64,000 nt of DNA from Chloroflexota bacterium. Lineage in GTDB: Bacteria > Chloroflexota > Anaerolineae > Promineifilales > Promineifilaceae. Each line of letters opens with the position of its first letter. Position 1 is the first letter of the stretch. The stretch lies in assembly GCA_017993775.1 (NCBI GenBank), contig JAGOMA010000019.1, forward strand, positions 35,955 to 99,954, written 5' to 3'. Positions 48,901-53,718 of the stretch are shown here, in pieces. Position numbers and translations under genes: made by a program. The notes beneath the pieces are model-generated. The model was not told where the DNA came from. It did no database searches and was given only the letters and a program-made list of their open reading frames with translations.

Positions 48901-49074
48901 GGCAGCGCCGCCCGCCTGCCGGTAACGGTGCGGGTGACCGGCCCAGGAACCTATACCCTGACGGGCACGGCCGATTCGCCGACCAGCGCGGCAACCGACA
49001 GCGCTCAGGCGACGCTGGTCGTGGCTCAATCGAGTTATCGGGTCATGATTCCCATCATCAAGCGCGCGCCGTAG
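36916..49074 (+). CDS. Giant secreted multidomain surface protein, 4052 residues
   Basis: Start ATG 36916 follows AAGGAAGG and matches a signal peptide (hydrophobic SLVVSLGLLLQLLLPVV, cleavage near AAAPLA). Regions in order: a transglutaminase-like core (about 235-370) with the His and Asp (AHAWVEAYLPG, LDPSF) but Gly at the usual Cys position; a Gly-rich, possibly membrane-active stretch (about 813-895); NEW3/CARDB-like beta domains (to about 1855); a 7-residue repeat (1857-1891); four large modules of about 260 residues (about 1920-2975; QAEIFLDGVSQGIVDLY and WFPFTGDSVTY recur); an FG-GAP/VCBS propeller with DLDGDGRAEI-type calcium loops (about 2995-3380); more NEW3-like domains to about 4035. 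It ends SYRVMIPIIKRAP. Likely an adhesin or sheath/surface protein. About 40 ACGGCCGT copies lie in the gene. Confidence 0.88.
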   Translation: MSHKNKFHQLISLVVSLGLLLQLLLPVVGLMPASPVAAAPLAQSEPVVDTPVTAVSTPTTPDVLQPLTLTRAQSTYQAGGTAVITYTLRNTLAPTIRPDVAPGATITDTLAAISATNFAADPNTVRAAQLALQLTNAQTGLQAASLPADQNGGSLSFNLGDIAPLSATTLVLTMTIPSATADFVDLDAGAAAYGSWRGRGVSAAASPIRLAPNGFAQWLVCTPDANCHDTYVTRQAAELGNDPTAIFEFARALGYESYQGSLRGARGTLWSAAGNGVDQASLLIALLRASGIPAAYRLGTLSQGNAQTLVASMFPAVAAPSGLILPGSVTADPANDPDLLTEAQAHAWVEAYLPGSGWTSLDPSFAAAQPGDVFGTPSGGQLAELPDTLRHKVTINLVVEKYSAFPVGGTNLYTIEPLTAVFNTVDLAGEPLVFAHLVESNYQGGLAFTSAQHTYSPYFIVGQAETLIEGEAFGEVISNFPFGQDMVVGEWLDFTLTGPGQAAETYRRELFDDIGYAARTGGGLVGQLARDETARLSLMSSWTTLVAAYDVPAEAINDAYQEMVALSLEAITAKEAVDGLQDNDNPSPDQDAIAQAATLTFGKVARLSQRLHLFKFAAASNQAHEYAADAFLVKAYADSPRLFTVGWERNDLEQTDSISFDLLRNKIRAVAYPGQTDIGPAAFLFWRALLDMGIEHEVLQELTPTPLVSVGAVFDQAAADDIALERITFGTLDELAALPISDQAKARITTALTDNPNLYVLVPAAMVTLPGTAEPTIGWLQIDTETLEVIDTMENGQHFVAGEYAILAKFSKKAGSLIGGFTAGFFGHAMGFWIGFFGQMPLGSQDIGAVMGAAKASAAEWGKKAEKACVKKSDVKWCKRGVTAGNALGSAIIAQADPPLQETLFVLPQDAPITQAETAVTLSQPASLTGLTVAANLTTSEIGVVGSASHNWTAVAQNSFTFDTLSVSSASLYQNGTLVGSGAVTAVPATPTALASAQTGGVSVSGTADGRLVLHASAPSGLGGGSQFDAFAFTVDAAGNYTLALTNAAATLNGVAYTGDLEIVTSAPAQLSGAGATAVPNFANSAAFTPAGGGFTIGAASGSLTVGGTAVSPANGFALGNVSSSGAVATSGANDTFSYNGAAHFFRVSLSSAASTTPANAPTSFSAGVQANFTDSYTLTVHAPLGWDVTATPAGLVTAQPPIGAAAGVYTLVVAAQSADYPDLFATAQHGVTVTAVDGVTVTVQPDPTITVPWGPAYDVVNFDTAVGRLQLPDAAFIANVQNTSSVDRTFTVSVSGLPGGWTIFGAQPGSSSLQIPLAAGELARLGLYIAPTASLPPVGSAYPFNVTAVAADNGAVIASGSGVFTMPAVPYPAVSVSPGDVYVAANSSTAVNLTVTNIGNTTAEFDLLSTLPHPGWTLSTLQSPISLSPGSSATQPVTLTVTDGDPGVDYPVGLGAAAPTLPYSPTTAVNVYVVSPFTQPIYQAAACRLGSDALAAAITGLAVAVDELANSCSAATCDLALRDAAVAAAQNVIVYTQAASSLVTATTAVSTIAADLSTQTGDAAIEASLSALAGSMGDLGDELCQIEQHGVSVRFSPFVAAALVGETAVFDLSITNDGTIATSYAITVTGLSGGDQTFNESIAPGATAVVPVNASAATLGVYDLTAAVMPTGLAAAVDWTATAVARLNVVDKFVQVTQVSADPPFVETGTSATNLSVTVANVAGVRQEVVARTAVFAPNNSSAFNADFPLTLLTGDPRTYQLGAVNTSGWTAGVYTITVDLLGAGDTLLPDGQGYGYLAVGQALGASHAVQPEIVAPGTVTVTTVITTEVRAGAILPPTAAPMWPATGLRSVPVAEPLPDAAESLPDAAESLPDAAESLPGAAEPLPDAAESFLPAGSPLPLTTDDQSPISNFQSPATITGTVILRYEQDEAALTGTWVNVGYAQASNGTYLRADAAGETAVFTVSGTWLHLGFLADSNSGQAEIFIDGVSQGVLDLYRRDITPISFVYDGLSAGSHTVTVTALGTANPLAGNDFVHLDYLDVYNGGSYATGLVEQSDARIFKSTGWSSLNDANASGGSYIRSNNAAAWFPFTGDSVTYQALASPSGGLTYLFVDGVYRATVDLYNPLVSVTRTFSFDGLGAGPHVMQISSYRGNATVDAFITPGAAPFYTPPTPGSFARYEEDHPDFLFNGLPYTLTARTWTRDNSIVYSEASDGQVIYSRTAGDTASIAFDGAWASVGFFTNQNSGQAEIFLDGVSQGIVDLYSNEDDVISFRYDLTPGPHTLAVTVLGTANPLAGSQNVYLDYVDVWDGSALADGTFEELNGRVLRSGGWEAVANAGASGGQYIETGSGEPTVWFPFTGDSVTYQAFDYFRSDHVSIYIDEVFQGHYDIFTGVAPTITYSFEGLGAGLHLLKIRDYRNEPTLDAFITPATTPQTPPPAAQVFTRLEEDDTAVRYNGRPYTSTAATWDRTDEVFRASDGQYIITSTPGDWVSLDFSGTWVTAGLATNFRGGQAEVFLDGVSQGIVELYSRDDDVTAVTFNNLPDTTHTISINLLISQHPNSFGRWMMVDYFDVWSGDPLPNGTYEETHPLVYRADDYDDWGVYTDAAASGGSYIRSAFQHESTIWFPFTGDSVTFLGLANINSDHVEISIDGVNRGQFNLYSRTPITRPISFNGLGSGPHLMQVRYNRAYLTADAFIVPGIAPFQTPPAYTGIVRYEEDHPALLYNGVYDWRARPQSWFANKTTPIVSGGWHVESGTAGNAVSLTFDGRWAAVGFRVRNVVSQAEIFIDGASQGVLDLQNPAGEDVRSYQFGNLITGTHTISVSVAAGSVYFDYFDVWDGQAMSDELVNATRAEDNGRLHYTANIDDAANANAINGDMVVPSLYYAASNVWFTFVGDAVALYGVTRSNISSFNVYIDGVFMETADFQYPYSEQPLAYFYTGLEPGPHVVRVSNGTTMRLDAFQANPVQVVPYLPRAEWWDYTPAGNGAPFFGTYGIASGMTAGDLDGDGRAEIVITADDTINFGTLFVFRGDGADTGDGDPILWSHNFGGGAFRTWVSSPAIAELDGQPGAEVIVAAGSALWAFHADGSTYWTVPTASIFETLTAPAVANLDLDPEPEIVVNLGNTFEVREHDGTLAWSTTYAPHANPPVLADLNNDGFQDIILTGWDDSVLVYDYNAGTPQLLWTAVLTSSMAGTFGAPAVADIDGDGAPEVMVSHYGALTALNGEDGSPLWTTPLDPGNPGGVSVADLNGDGAMDILTGMRYEFAPGRFGMLYALNADGSLLWSVIAEDSSSANNAAALDLNGDGAYEVAWNGKEQGFTIYNGADGAVLFNEPLANSATGTDYPLFVDVDADGYAEVIVPTIRGIVVFGQDGVWGEARPLWNQHSYHITNVNDDLSIPEAESNSWAVHNTYRTQWPQALALPIYDVTVTHTVGISGVAVLPGGFATPPTVSADPDYRWDYTQTWAQPVVTRTLVSELADMQPGETRLAAQGTAVAYTLPSGTNVITLPPLYVTAAHLGDLSPTAASIPAGGTAVFTLTLTNPGAADTFTLNAGGLPVGWLDYPASVPVGAGETAVVTITVTVPGDTAVGDLPLWVDISSSGGAETLGATLTVFDGLDAALDPASQTTLPGVPAAYVLTLSNQESAPRTYALTAVGEMTIDAPANLTVAGNGTGTAVITLTSGAVGPQPFTLTAAAPGGAVASVDGVLAVLAVPQAALSLSPDPLAMGPGSTAVYTLTVTNLSDTYETFDLDVDVPAGWTAVLQQNGAVVNSVNLSPDIFNSAEVRLAVTPPVGAAVGNYNVTVTAVAQSSAAAAGSDTAVAQVLNRGVQVAFTSGPASIDPRGTAVWNVRITNTGSGQGTYDLQAAGVMALAGSLSTSAVTLAPGASQTVQLTADNLDTLLPQTYLVNVTAVLRSDARITGDDTTTVTVTGFEGVAVQWEPASQTVTETLTAQFTLVVTNTGNVSAGFDVATAVPNASATGSSGRIVLPPGSAARLPVTVRVTGPGTYTLTGTADSPTSAATDSAQATLVVAQSSYRVMIPIIKRAP
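41171..41197 (+). repeat. TCTCCAA repeat inside the giant gene
   Basis: A low-complexity run of TCTCCA(C/A)TC units that encodes QSPIS in a domain linker. The same unit occurs at 42636-42665 and in intergenic hairpins at 534-567 and 53638-53653. Confidence 0.6.
42484..42588 (+). repeat. Five tandem 21-bp repeats within the giant gene
   Basis: Five in-frame 21-bp units (starts 42484, 42505, 42526, 42547, 42568) encode the heptad E-(S/P)-L-P-(D/G)-A-A. Units two and three are identical. They form an acidic, Pro-rich linker between the NEW3-like region and the first large module. The number of units is probably variable between strains. Confidence 0.9.
42636..42665 (+). repeat. CCAATCTCCAATCTCC-type repeat inside the giant gene
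   Basis: A 30-base run of CCAATCTCC units with one TTT variant, directly after the 21-bp repeats, encoding QSPISNFQSP. It is the same element seen between genes elsewhere in the window. Confidence 0.65.
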
Positions 49075-49086
49075 CCGCCACAATCG

Positions 49087-49122
49087 CAGACCTGGCAGGT
49101 TTCTAAAAACCTGCCAGGTCTG
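49087..49122. terminator. Perfect 16-bp hairpin after the giant gene
   Basis: Arms 49087-49102 and 49107-49122 pair perfectly around CTAA, twelve bases after the giant gene's stop. T-rich sequence (TTACAATCATT) follows. It separates the giant-protein operon from the PLP enzyme gene. Confidence 0.75.
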
Positions 49123-49160
49123 TTACAATCATTGCCTGATATCCCAAAGAGGTGATGATT

Positions 49161-50327
49161 GTGTCTGCACAGCCAAAAACAAACTCAGAACTGCATGTAG
49201 AAACCATCGCGGTCCATGCCGGAGTCGAACCAGACCCGGTGAGCGGCGCGGTGATGACCCCCATTTATCAGACATCAACCTATGCTCAGGAAGATGTGGC
49301 CGTCCACAAGGGCTACGAGTATTCGCGCACCGATAACCCGACGCGCACTGCTTTGCAAACGGCGCTGGCGGCGTTGGAAGGCGGGCGGCATGCGCTGGCG
49401 TTTGCCTCCGGCATGGCGGCCATCGACACCCTGCTGCGGCTGGTAAAGCCCGGCGAGCATGTGTTGTGCGGCAATGATGTGTACGGCGGCACGTTCCGCC
49501 TGTTCGACAAGATTCTGAGCGGCTACGGCCTGGAATTTAGCTTTGTGGATGCGGCCGACAGCGGGGCTTTTGCGGCGGCGATGCAGCCGAACACCCGGCT
49601 GGTCTGGCTGGAAACGCCCACCAACCCCATGCTGCGGCTGGCGGACATTGCTGCGGCGGCGACACTGGCCCATGCGTATGGGGCCTGGCTGGCGGTGGAC
49701 AATACGTTTGCCTCGCCGGTGCTGCAACGGCCGTTAACCCTCGGCGCCGATTTCGTGGTCCACTCCACCACCAAATACATCGGCGGCCACTCCGACGTGG
49801 TGGGCGGGGCAATTGTGCTGAACGACGACGAAGCGTATGCCCGCCTGAAATTCCTGCAAAACGCCATTGGCGCCGTGCCCGGGCCGATGGACTGCTTCCT
49901 GACGCTGCGCGGCCTGAAGACGTTGGCTTTGCGCATGGCGGCCCACTGCCGCAATGCGACGTTGGTGGCCCAATATTTGAGTGACCATACGGCCGTGTCC
50001 CAGGTCATCTATCCCGGTCTGGACAGCCATCCGCAGTACGATCTGGCGCGGCGGCAAATGAGCGGTCCGGGCGGCATGATCTCCTTCATTTTGCATGGCG
50101 GCGAGTCGGCCGCGCGCACGGTAGCGCGGGAAACCCGCCTCTTTACCCTGGCCGAATCGCTGGGCGGCGTCGAATCGCTCATCGAACTGCCCGCCCCCAT
50201 GACCCACGCCTCCGTCGCCGATTCGCCGTTGGCCGTGGACCCGGGGCTGGTGCGTATTTCTGTGGGCATTGAAAACGCGCAGGACCTGATTGATGACCTG
50301 GCCCGGGTTTTGAGCCGAGTGGGGTAG
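49161..50327 (+). CDS. Cys/Met-metabolism PLP-dependent enzyme (cystathionine gamma-synthase/lyase type)
   Basis: The product has 388 residues from GTG 49161, chosen because GAGGTGAT ends four bases upstream; ATG 49155 would leave no room for that site. The PLP lysine is in VVHSTTKYIGGHSDVVGG, the phosphate-binding block is FASGMAAIDTLLRL, and the start ETIAVHAGVEPDPVSGAVMTPIYQTSTY is typical of fold-I gamma-family enzymes. It could act as cystathionine gamma-synthase, cystathionine gamma-lyase or methionine gamma-lyase, and sequence alone does not settle this. The YihY gene starts six bases after its stop. Confidence 0.88.
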   Translation: MSAQPKTNSELHVETIAVHAGVEPDPVSGAVMTPIYQTSTYAQEDVAVHKGYEYSRTDNPTRTALQTALAALEGGRHALAFASGMAAIDTLLRLVKPGEHVLCGNDVYGGTFRLFDKILSGYGLEFSFVDAADSGAFAAAMQPNTRLVWLETPTNPMLRLADIAAAATLAHAYGAWLAVDNTFASPVLQRPLTLGADFVVHSTTKYIGGHSDVVGGAIVLNDDEAYARLKFLQNAIGAVPGPMDCFLTLRGLKTLALRMAAHCRNATLVAQYLSDHTAVSQVIYPGLDSHPQYDLARRQMSGPGGMISFILHGGESAARTVARETRLFTLAESLGGVESLIELPAPMTHASVADSPLAVDPGLVRISVGIENAQDLIDDLARVLSRVG

Positions 50328-50333
50328 GCGCAC

Positions 50334-51416
50334 ATGAAAGTTGTACGGGCGATCTATGAGCTAATCCGCGACGCAATTTTGCGCTGGAGCGAGGATAAAG
50401 CCTCGATGTTTGCGGCGGCGCTGGCATACTACACCATGTTTTCGCTGGCGCCGCTGCTGGTTCTGGTGGTGGCCATGGCCAGCCGGGTGCTGCAGCAAGC
50501 CAACGTGCAAGAGGTCATTGCCCAATTTGCCACTAAAAACTTTGGGCCAGACGTCGCCAAAATTGTAGCCGGTATTTTACAATCGTCGGTGCTGAAAAAC
50601 TCATCGGGCGTATTGCCTTCGGTGATCAGTACAGTCATCCTGATCTGGGGCGCGACCGGCATTTTTAACCATTTGAAACGAGCGCTGAATACAATTTGGG
50701 GCGTGGAACCGGAACTGCCTACTGGCGTCAGCGGGGTCATTTATTTTATTCAGACGCGGTTGTTGTCGTTTATGATGGTGTTGGGCGTCGGTTTTTTGCT
50801 CGTCGTGACGGTGATGTTTAATACCATTATCGCGGTGGTGAACGGGTTTATCGTGGATTATCTTCCCGCTTTTTCCACCATAGCCGATAGCGACCTGACC
50901 ACATTTTTGCTGTCTGTGCTGATGCCGGCGGTCTCGTTTGCAGTTGTTTTTAAGGCGCTGCCAGATGCGAAGGTGGCCTGGCGGGACGTGTGGTTGGGGT
51001 CGGTGGTAACGGCCGTACTCTTCGCTTTTGGCAACTACCTTATCAGCATTTATTTGCGCCAGAGCGGCGTCGCCTCAGCCTACGGCGCGGCGGGGTCGTT
51101 GATTGTGCTGCTGTTGTGGGTGTACTACTCGGCGCAGATATTTTTCTTTGGCGCGGAATTTACCAAGGTATTTGCCAACCGGTATGGCTCCAAGGTGAGG
51201 CCGGCCGGTAACGCCGTGGCCGTGCGCCGCCAGCGCATCGAAGAAGCGATGTCGCCGGCGGCGCTGCCGCCCATGACGTTGTACGAACCGCTGGCCTACG
51301 AGGGAGATTCGCCGCTGCGCCAGCGGGCAAAGCAGGCGGGTTTTGGCCTGTTGGGACTGGCCGCCGGGCTGCTGGTCGGGTTTATTGCCAGCCTGCGCCG
51401 CCCAGGCAGCCGCTAA
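50334..51416 (+). CDS. YihY/BrkB-family membrane protein
   Basis: The product has 360 residues and about six helices. The family start is clear (DAILRWSEDKASMFAAALAYYTMFSLAPLLVLVV). Further marks are WGATGIFNHLKRALNTIWGVEPE and GAAGSLIVLLLWVYYSAQIFFFGAEFTKVFA. Older annotations call the family ribonuclease BN, which is wrong for this membrane family; the real role is unclear. A C-terminal soluble tail (about 285-335) precedes one last helix (FGLLGLAAGLLVGFIASLRR), an addition resembling DUF883-like anchors. Confidence 0.88.
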   Translation: MKVVRAIYELIRDAILRWSEDKASMFAAALAYYTMFSLAPLLVLVVAMASRVLQQANVQEVIAQFATKNFGPDVAKIVAGILQSSVLKNSSGVLPSVISTVILIWGATGIFNHLKRALNTIWGVEPELPTGVSGVIYFIQTRLLSFMMVLGVGFLLVVTVMFNTIIAVVNGFIVDYLPAFSTIADSDLTTFLLSVLMPAVSFAVVFKALPDAKVAWRDVWLGSVVTAVLFAFGNYLISIYLRQSGVASAYGAAGSLIVLLLWVYYSAQIFFFGAEFTKVFANRYGSKVRPAGNAVAVRRQRIEEAMSPAALPPMTLYEPLAYEGDSPLRQRAKQAGFGLLGLAAGLLVGFIASLRRPGSR

Positions 51417-51423
51417 CGCCGGG

Positions 51424-52299
51424 CTATTTTGTGGCGATGTAGACAATCCATTCTTGCGCGTCGTAGAGGGGGAGGTTGGCCCAGGCGGGATGGATGGAAA
51501 CGGCCGTAAACCCCGCCTGCTTCATCACCGCCTCCATTCTCGCCGGATCATACGCCTGATCGCAAAGTTGTACTTCGTCCAGTTGCCCCGTCTCCAGATG
51601 CAGCGTCTGGAAGCGCTCCAACACCATCTGCTCCTCCTCATACCAGATGCGCTCGCCCAGGTGCAAAAAGGGCGCATCGCCCCATAAGCCCTGGTCGTCG
51701 GTAAACCACCACGTGTTGTTCTTTTTGTCCAGGCGTTCTGTGTCCAACAGTTCCACCACCAGTTTGCCGCCCGGTTTGAGCGCCCGGGTGATGGTTTGCA
51801 GGAGCACGGCCGTTTCCTCCGGCATAAAGACCGACAATTGGCCATACAAAAACAGGGCCGCGTCGTACTGCCCGGCTTCAGGCGCAAACTGGCGCACATC
51901 TTGCTCGATAAAGGTGCAGCGTTCGCCGACGTTTTTGGCGGCGGCCAATTCCCGGGCATAGGCAATGGACGCCGGGCTAAAATCAACGCCGGTGATCTGG
52001 CAGCCGCGTTTAGCCAGATCGACAGCATAGAGGCCCGGCCCACAGGTGGCGTCCAGGATATGGGCGCCGGGCTGCAAGTTCAGCGCCGCCCACAGCCAGT
52101 CCAACTGAATCTGGCGCTCCGGCGTGCGGCGGGAGGCCGCGCCGTGGCTCTGGTCCAAATGTTCGCGCAGCATGCGCTCGGAAAAAGCCGGATCATTCCA
52201 GGGGAGGTTGCCGCCATAAGCCCAGGGGGTGGGCCGCTCCGGGCGGTTGTAGATGCGCCAGAGCGCCTGGCTGAATGTTTGTGCGTCAGGTGATGTCAT
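51424..52299 (-). CDS. SAM-dependent class I methyltransferase
   Basis: The product has 291 residues. Motif I is HILDATCGPGLYAVDLAKRG, followed by the acidic ITGVDFSPASIAYAREL. Motif IV lies at YDAALFLYGQLSVF and the post-motif at LKPGGKLVVELLD. The substrate is unknown. The N-terminal 70 residues (WRIYNRPERPTPWAYGGNLPWN) form an extra cap. The gene converges on the YihY gene and is divergent from the Nudix gene. Confidence 0.85.
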   Translation of the reverse strand: MTSPDAQTFSQALWRIYNRPERPTPWAYGGNLPWNDPAFSERMLREHLDQSHGAASRRTPERQIQLDWLWAALNLQPGAHILDATCGPGLYAVDLAKRGCQITGVDFSPASIAYARELAAAKNVGERCTFIEQDVRQFAPEAGQYDAALFLYGQLSVFMPEETAVLLQTITRALKPGGKLVVELLDTERLDKKNNTWWFTDDQGLWGDAPFLHLGERIWYEEEQMVLERFQTLHLETGQLDEVQLCDQAYDPARMEAVMKQAGFTAVSIHPAWANLPLYDAQEWIVYIATK

Positions 52300-52394
52300 A
52301 TTTTTCTCCGTTGGGTGTAAATGCTTTCATTCGCCCCCAATTATATCATCCGGTACACTTCTGGTAGGCGCAAATGGTTGCCTGGGAGAAAAAT

Positions 52395-52988
52395 ATGTTT
52401 GATGCGTTACCCGATTTGCCTGCCGCCCAACGCTGGCGGCAACAGCCTTATCCGGCTCCCATTGTCGTGGCGCTGATAAAGCGTGAAGAACAGGGTGTGG
52501 ATCCGCGTTATTTGCTCATCCGGCGCAAGGGGAATACGTACCAGGGGCAGTGGGCGCTGGTGGGCGGGAAATGGGATTTTGGCGAAACATTGGACACGGC
52601 CGTTCTCCGCGAAGTGCGTGAGGAAACCGGACTGCTGGCCGAGTTTGTCGCCTTGCGCGGCGTGGTCAGCGAGCGGGTTGTGCCGCCCAGCGACGCGCTG
52701 CCTGGAGCGCATTTTTTGCTCCTGGTCTGCGAGCTGTCTGCGCCCGACGGCGTGGCGACCGAGCAAAAAGAAGGCGCGGTCGCCTGGTTTACGCGCCGCG
52801 ACATCACCGATTTGCATGACACACAGGCCATCATTCCCAGCGATTTCGCCATGATTCAGCGGTTTACCCAAACCACGCCGCAGGTGGTGCATATTGAAGC
52901 CGAGATGGTGTCGGCTATCGGCGGCGTGAGCGGGTATCCTACGGAACTGCGGCGGTTTGAGCAGATTAACGGCCGTTCCCACCCATGA
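52395..52988 (+). CDS. Nudix hydrolase
   Basis: The product has 197 residues. The Nudix box is complete at 58-80 (G-x5-E-x7-REVREETGL), with the metal-binding glutamates E76 and E77. The family hydrolyses nucleoside diphosphates linked to another group. ATG 52395 follows GGGAG at a good distance; ATG 52374 is an alternative. Its stop overlaps the start of the pyrophosphatase-like gene (ATGA), so the two are coupled. A pyrophosphate-releasing Nudix enzyme beside a pyrophosphatase would make sense. Confidence 0.88.
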   Translation: MFDALPDLPAAQRWRQQPYPAPIVVALIKREEQGVDPRYLLIRRKGNTYQGQWALVGGKWDFGETLDTAVLREVREETGLLAEFVALRGVVSERVVPPSDALPGAHFLLLVCELSAPDGVATEQKEGAVAWFTRRDITDLHDTQAIIPSDFAMIQRFTQTTPQVVHIEAEMVSAIGGVSGYPTELRRFEQINGRSHP

Positions 52989-53341
52989 CCCAGCCGCCAC
53001 AGCCATCTGCCCAATCGTTTATCGGGCAGGAAGTGACGGTGCGTATTGACCGCCCAGTAGGCAGCCGCCATCCGAAATATGGCTTTGTATACCCGCTCAA
53101 TTATGGGTATGTGCCGGGCGTTTTCGGGGGCGATGGGGAGGAGCTGGACGCTTACGTGTTGGGCGTAATTGCGCCGCTGGCTGCGTTTACGGGCGTGTGT
53201 ACGGCCGTTCTCCACCGCCTCAACGACGACGACGACAAACTCATCCTGACGCCGGCCAGCCAAATTTACACCGATAACCAGATTCGCGCCCTCGTTGACT
53301 TTCAGGAGCGCTTTTTTCAGTCAGAAATTTGGCGGGACTAA
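52985..53341 (+). CDS. Short inorganic pyrophosphatase-like protein
   Basis: The product has 118 residues. The core VYPLNYGYVPGVFGGDGEELDAYVLGV is related to the class I pyrophosphatase signature, with DGEELD where the classic enzyme has DGDPLD. The classic family is about 170 residues with extra N-terminal catalytic residues. This matches the short diphosphatase-like group known from Firmicutes. Activity is plausible but not proven. It is coupled to the Nudix gene by a 4-base overlap. Confidence 0.8.
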   Translation: MTQPPQPSAQSFIGQEVTVRIDRPVGSRHPKYGFVYPLNYGYVPGVFGGDGEELDAYVLGVIAPLAAFTGVCTAVLHRLNDDDDKLILTPASQIYTDNQIRALVDFQERFFQSEIWRD

Positions 53342-53375
53342 TGGCCGAGACGGCCGTTTTTCTGACCAGCGAACG

Positions 53376-53606
53376 ATGACCAGCATGACCCAATACCGTG
53401 AACTATTTGTTTTTATAGCCGAATTTTTGGTGATTGCCCTGGCCGCCAATCTTTACGTTCCCAACCTGATACCGGCGGCGGCGCTGGAACATGTGCGCGT
53501 GGTCGAACAGATGTCGTTGGCGATGCTCGCCGTTGCCGCCGATAGGAAATTGTACTTGCAAGAGATGCGCGGCAGTCTGCGCAGTTTTACAGCGATTGAA
53601 GATTAG
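53376..53606 (+). CDS. Small membrane protein, 76 residues, unknown
   Basis: The product from ATG 53376 (or 53385) has one hydrophobic segment (ELFVFIAEFLVIALAANLYVP) followed by an amphipathic helix and a polar tail. The frame has no good ribosome site but lies close after the pyrophosphatase gene. It may be the third gene of that unit. I recognise no family. An AATCTCC-type repeat follows. Confidence 0.45.
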   Translation: MTSMTQYRELFVFIAEFLVIALAANLYVPNLIPAAALEHVRVVEQMSLAMLAVAADRKLYLQEMRGSLRSFTAIED

Positions 53607-53680
53607 ATATTGAAGATTAGATATGGGGGGTGAATTTCCAATCTCCAATCTCCGATCTTAAATCTTAAATTCTTACTTTA
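53607..53680. repeat. AATCTCC/AGATT repeat-rich intergenic element
   Basis: This stretch has two CCAATCTCC units (53638-53653), AGATT-type units on the left and AAATCTTAAAT on the right, so it can fold partly on itself. It belongs to the same repeat group as 534-567 and the two copies inside the giant gene. Confidence 0.5.
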
Positions 53681-53718
53681 TTGAATGATCTTTTCTGACC
53701 AAGAACCAACAACGACTT

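Noticed and set aside
50334..51416. Ribonuclease BN
   Set aside because: YihY/BrkB proteins were once given this name, but the fold is an integral membrane protein with no nuclease motif.
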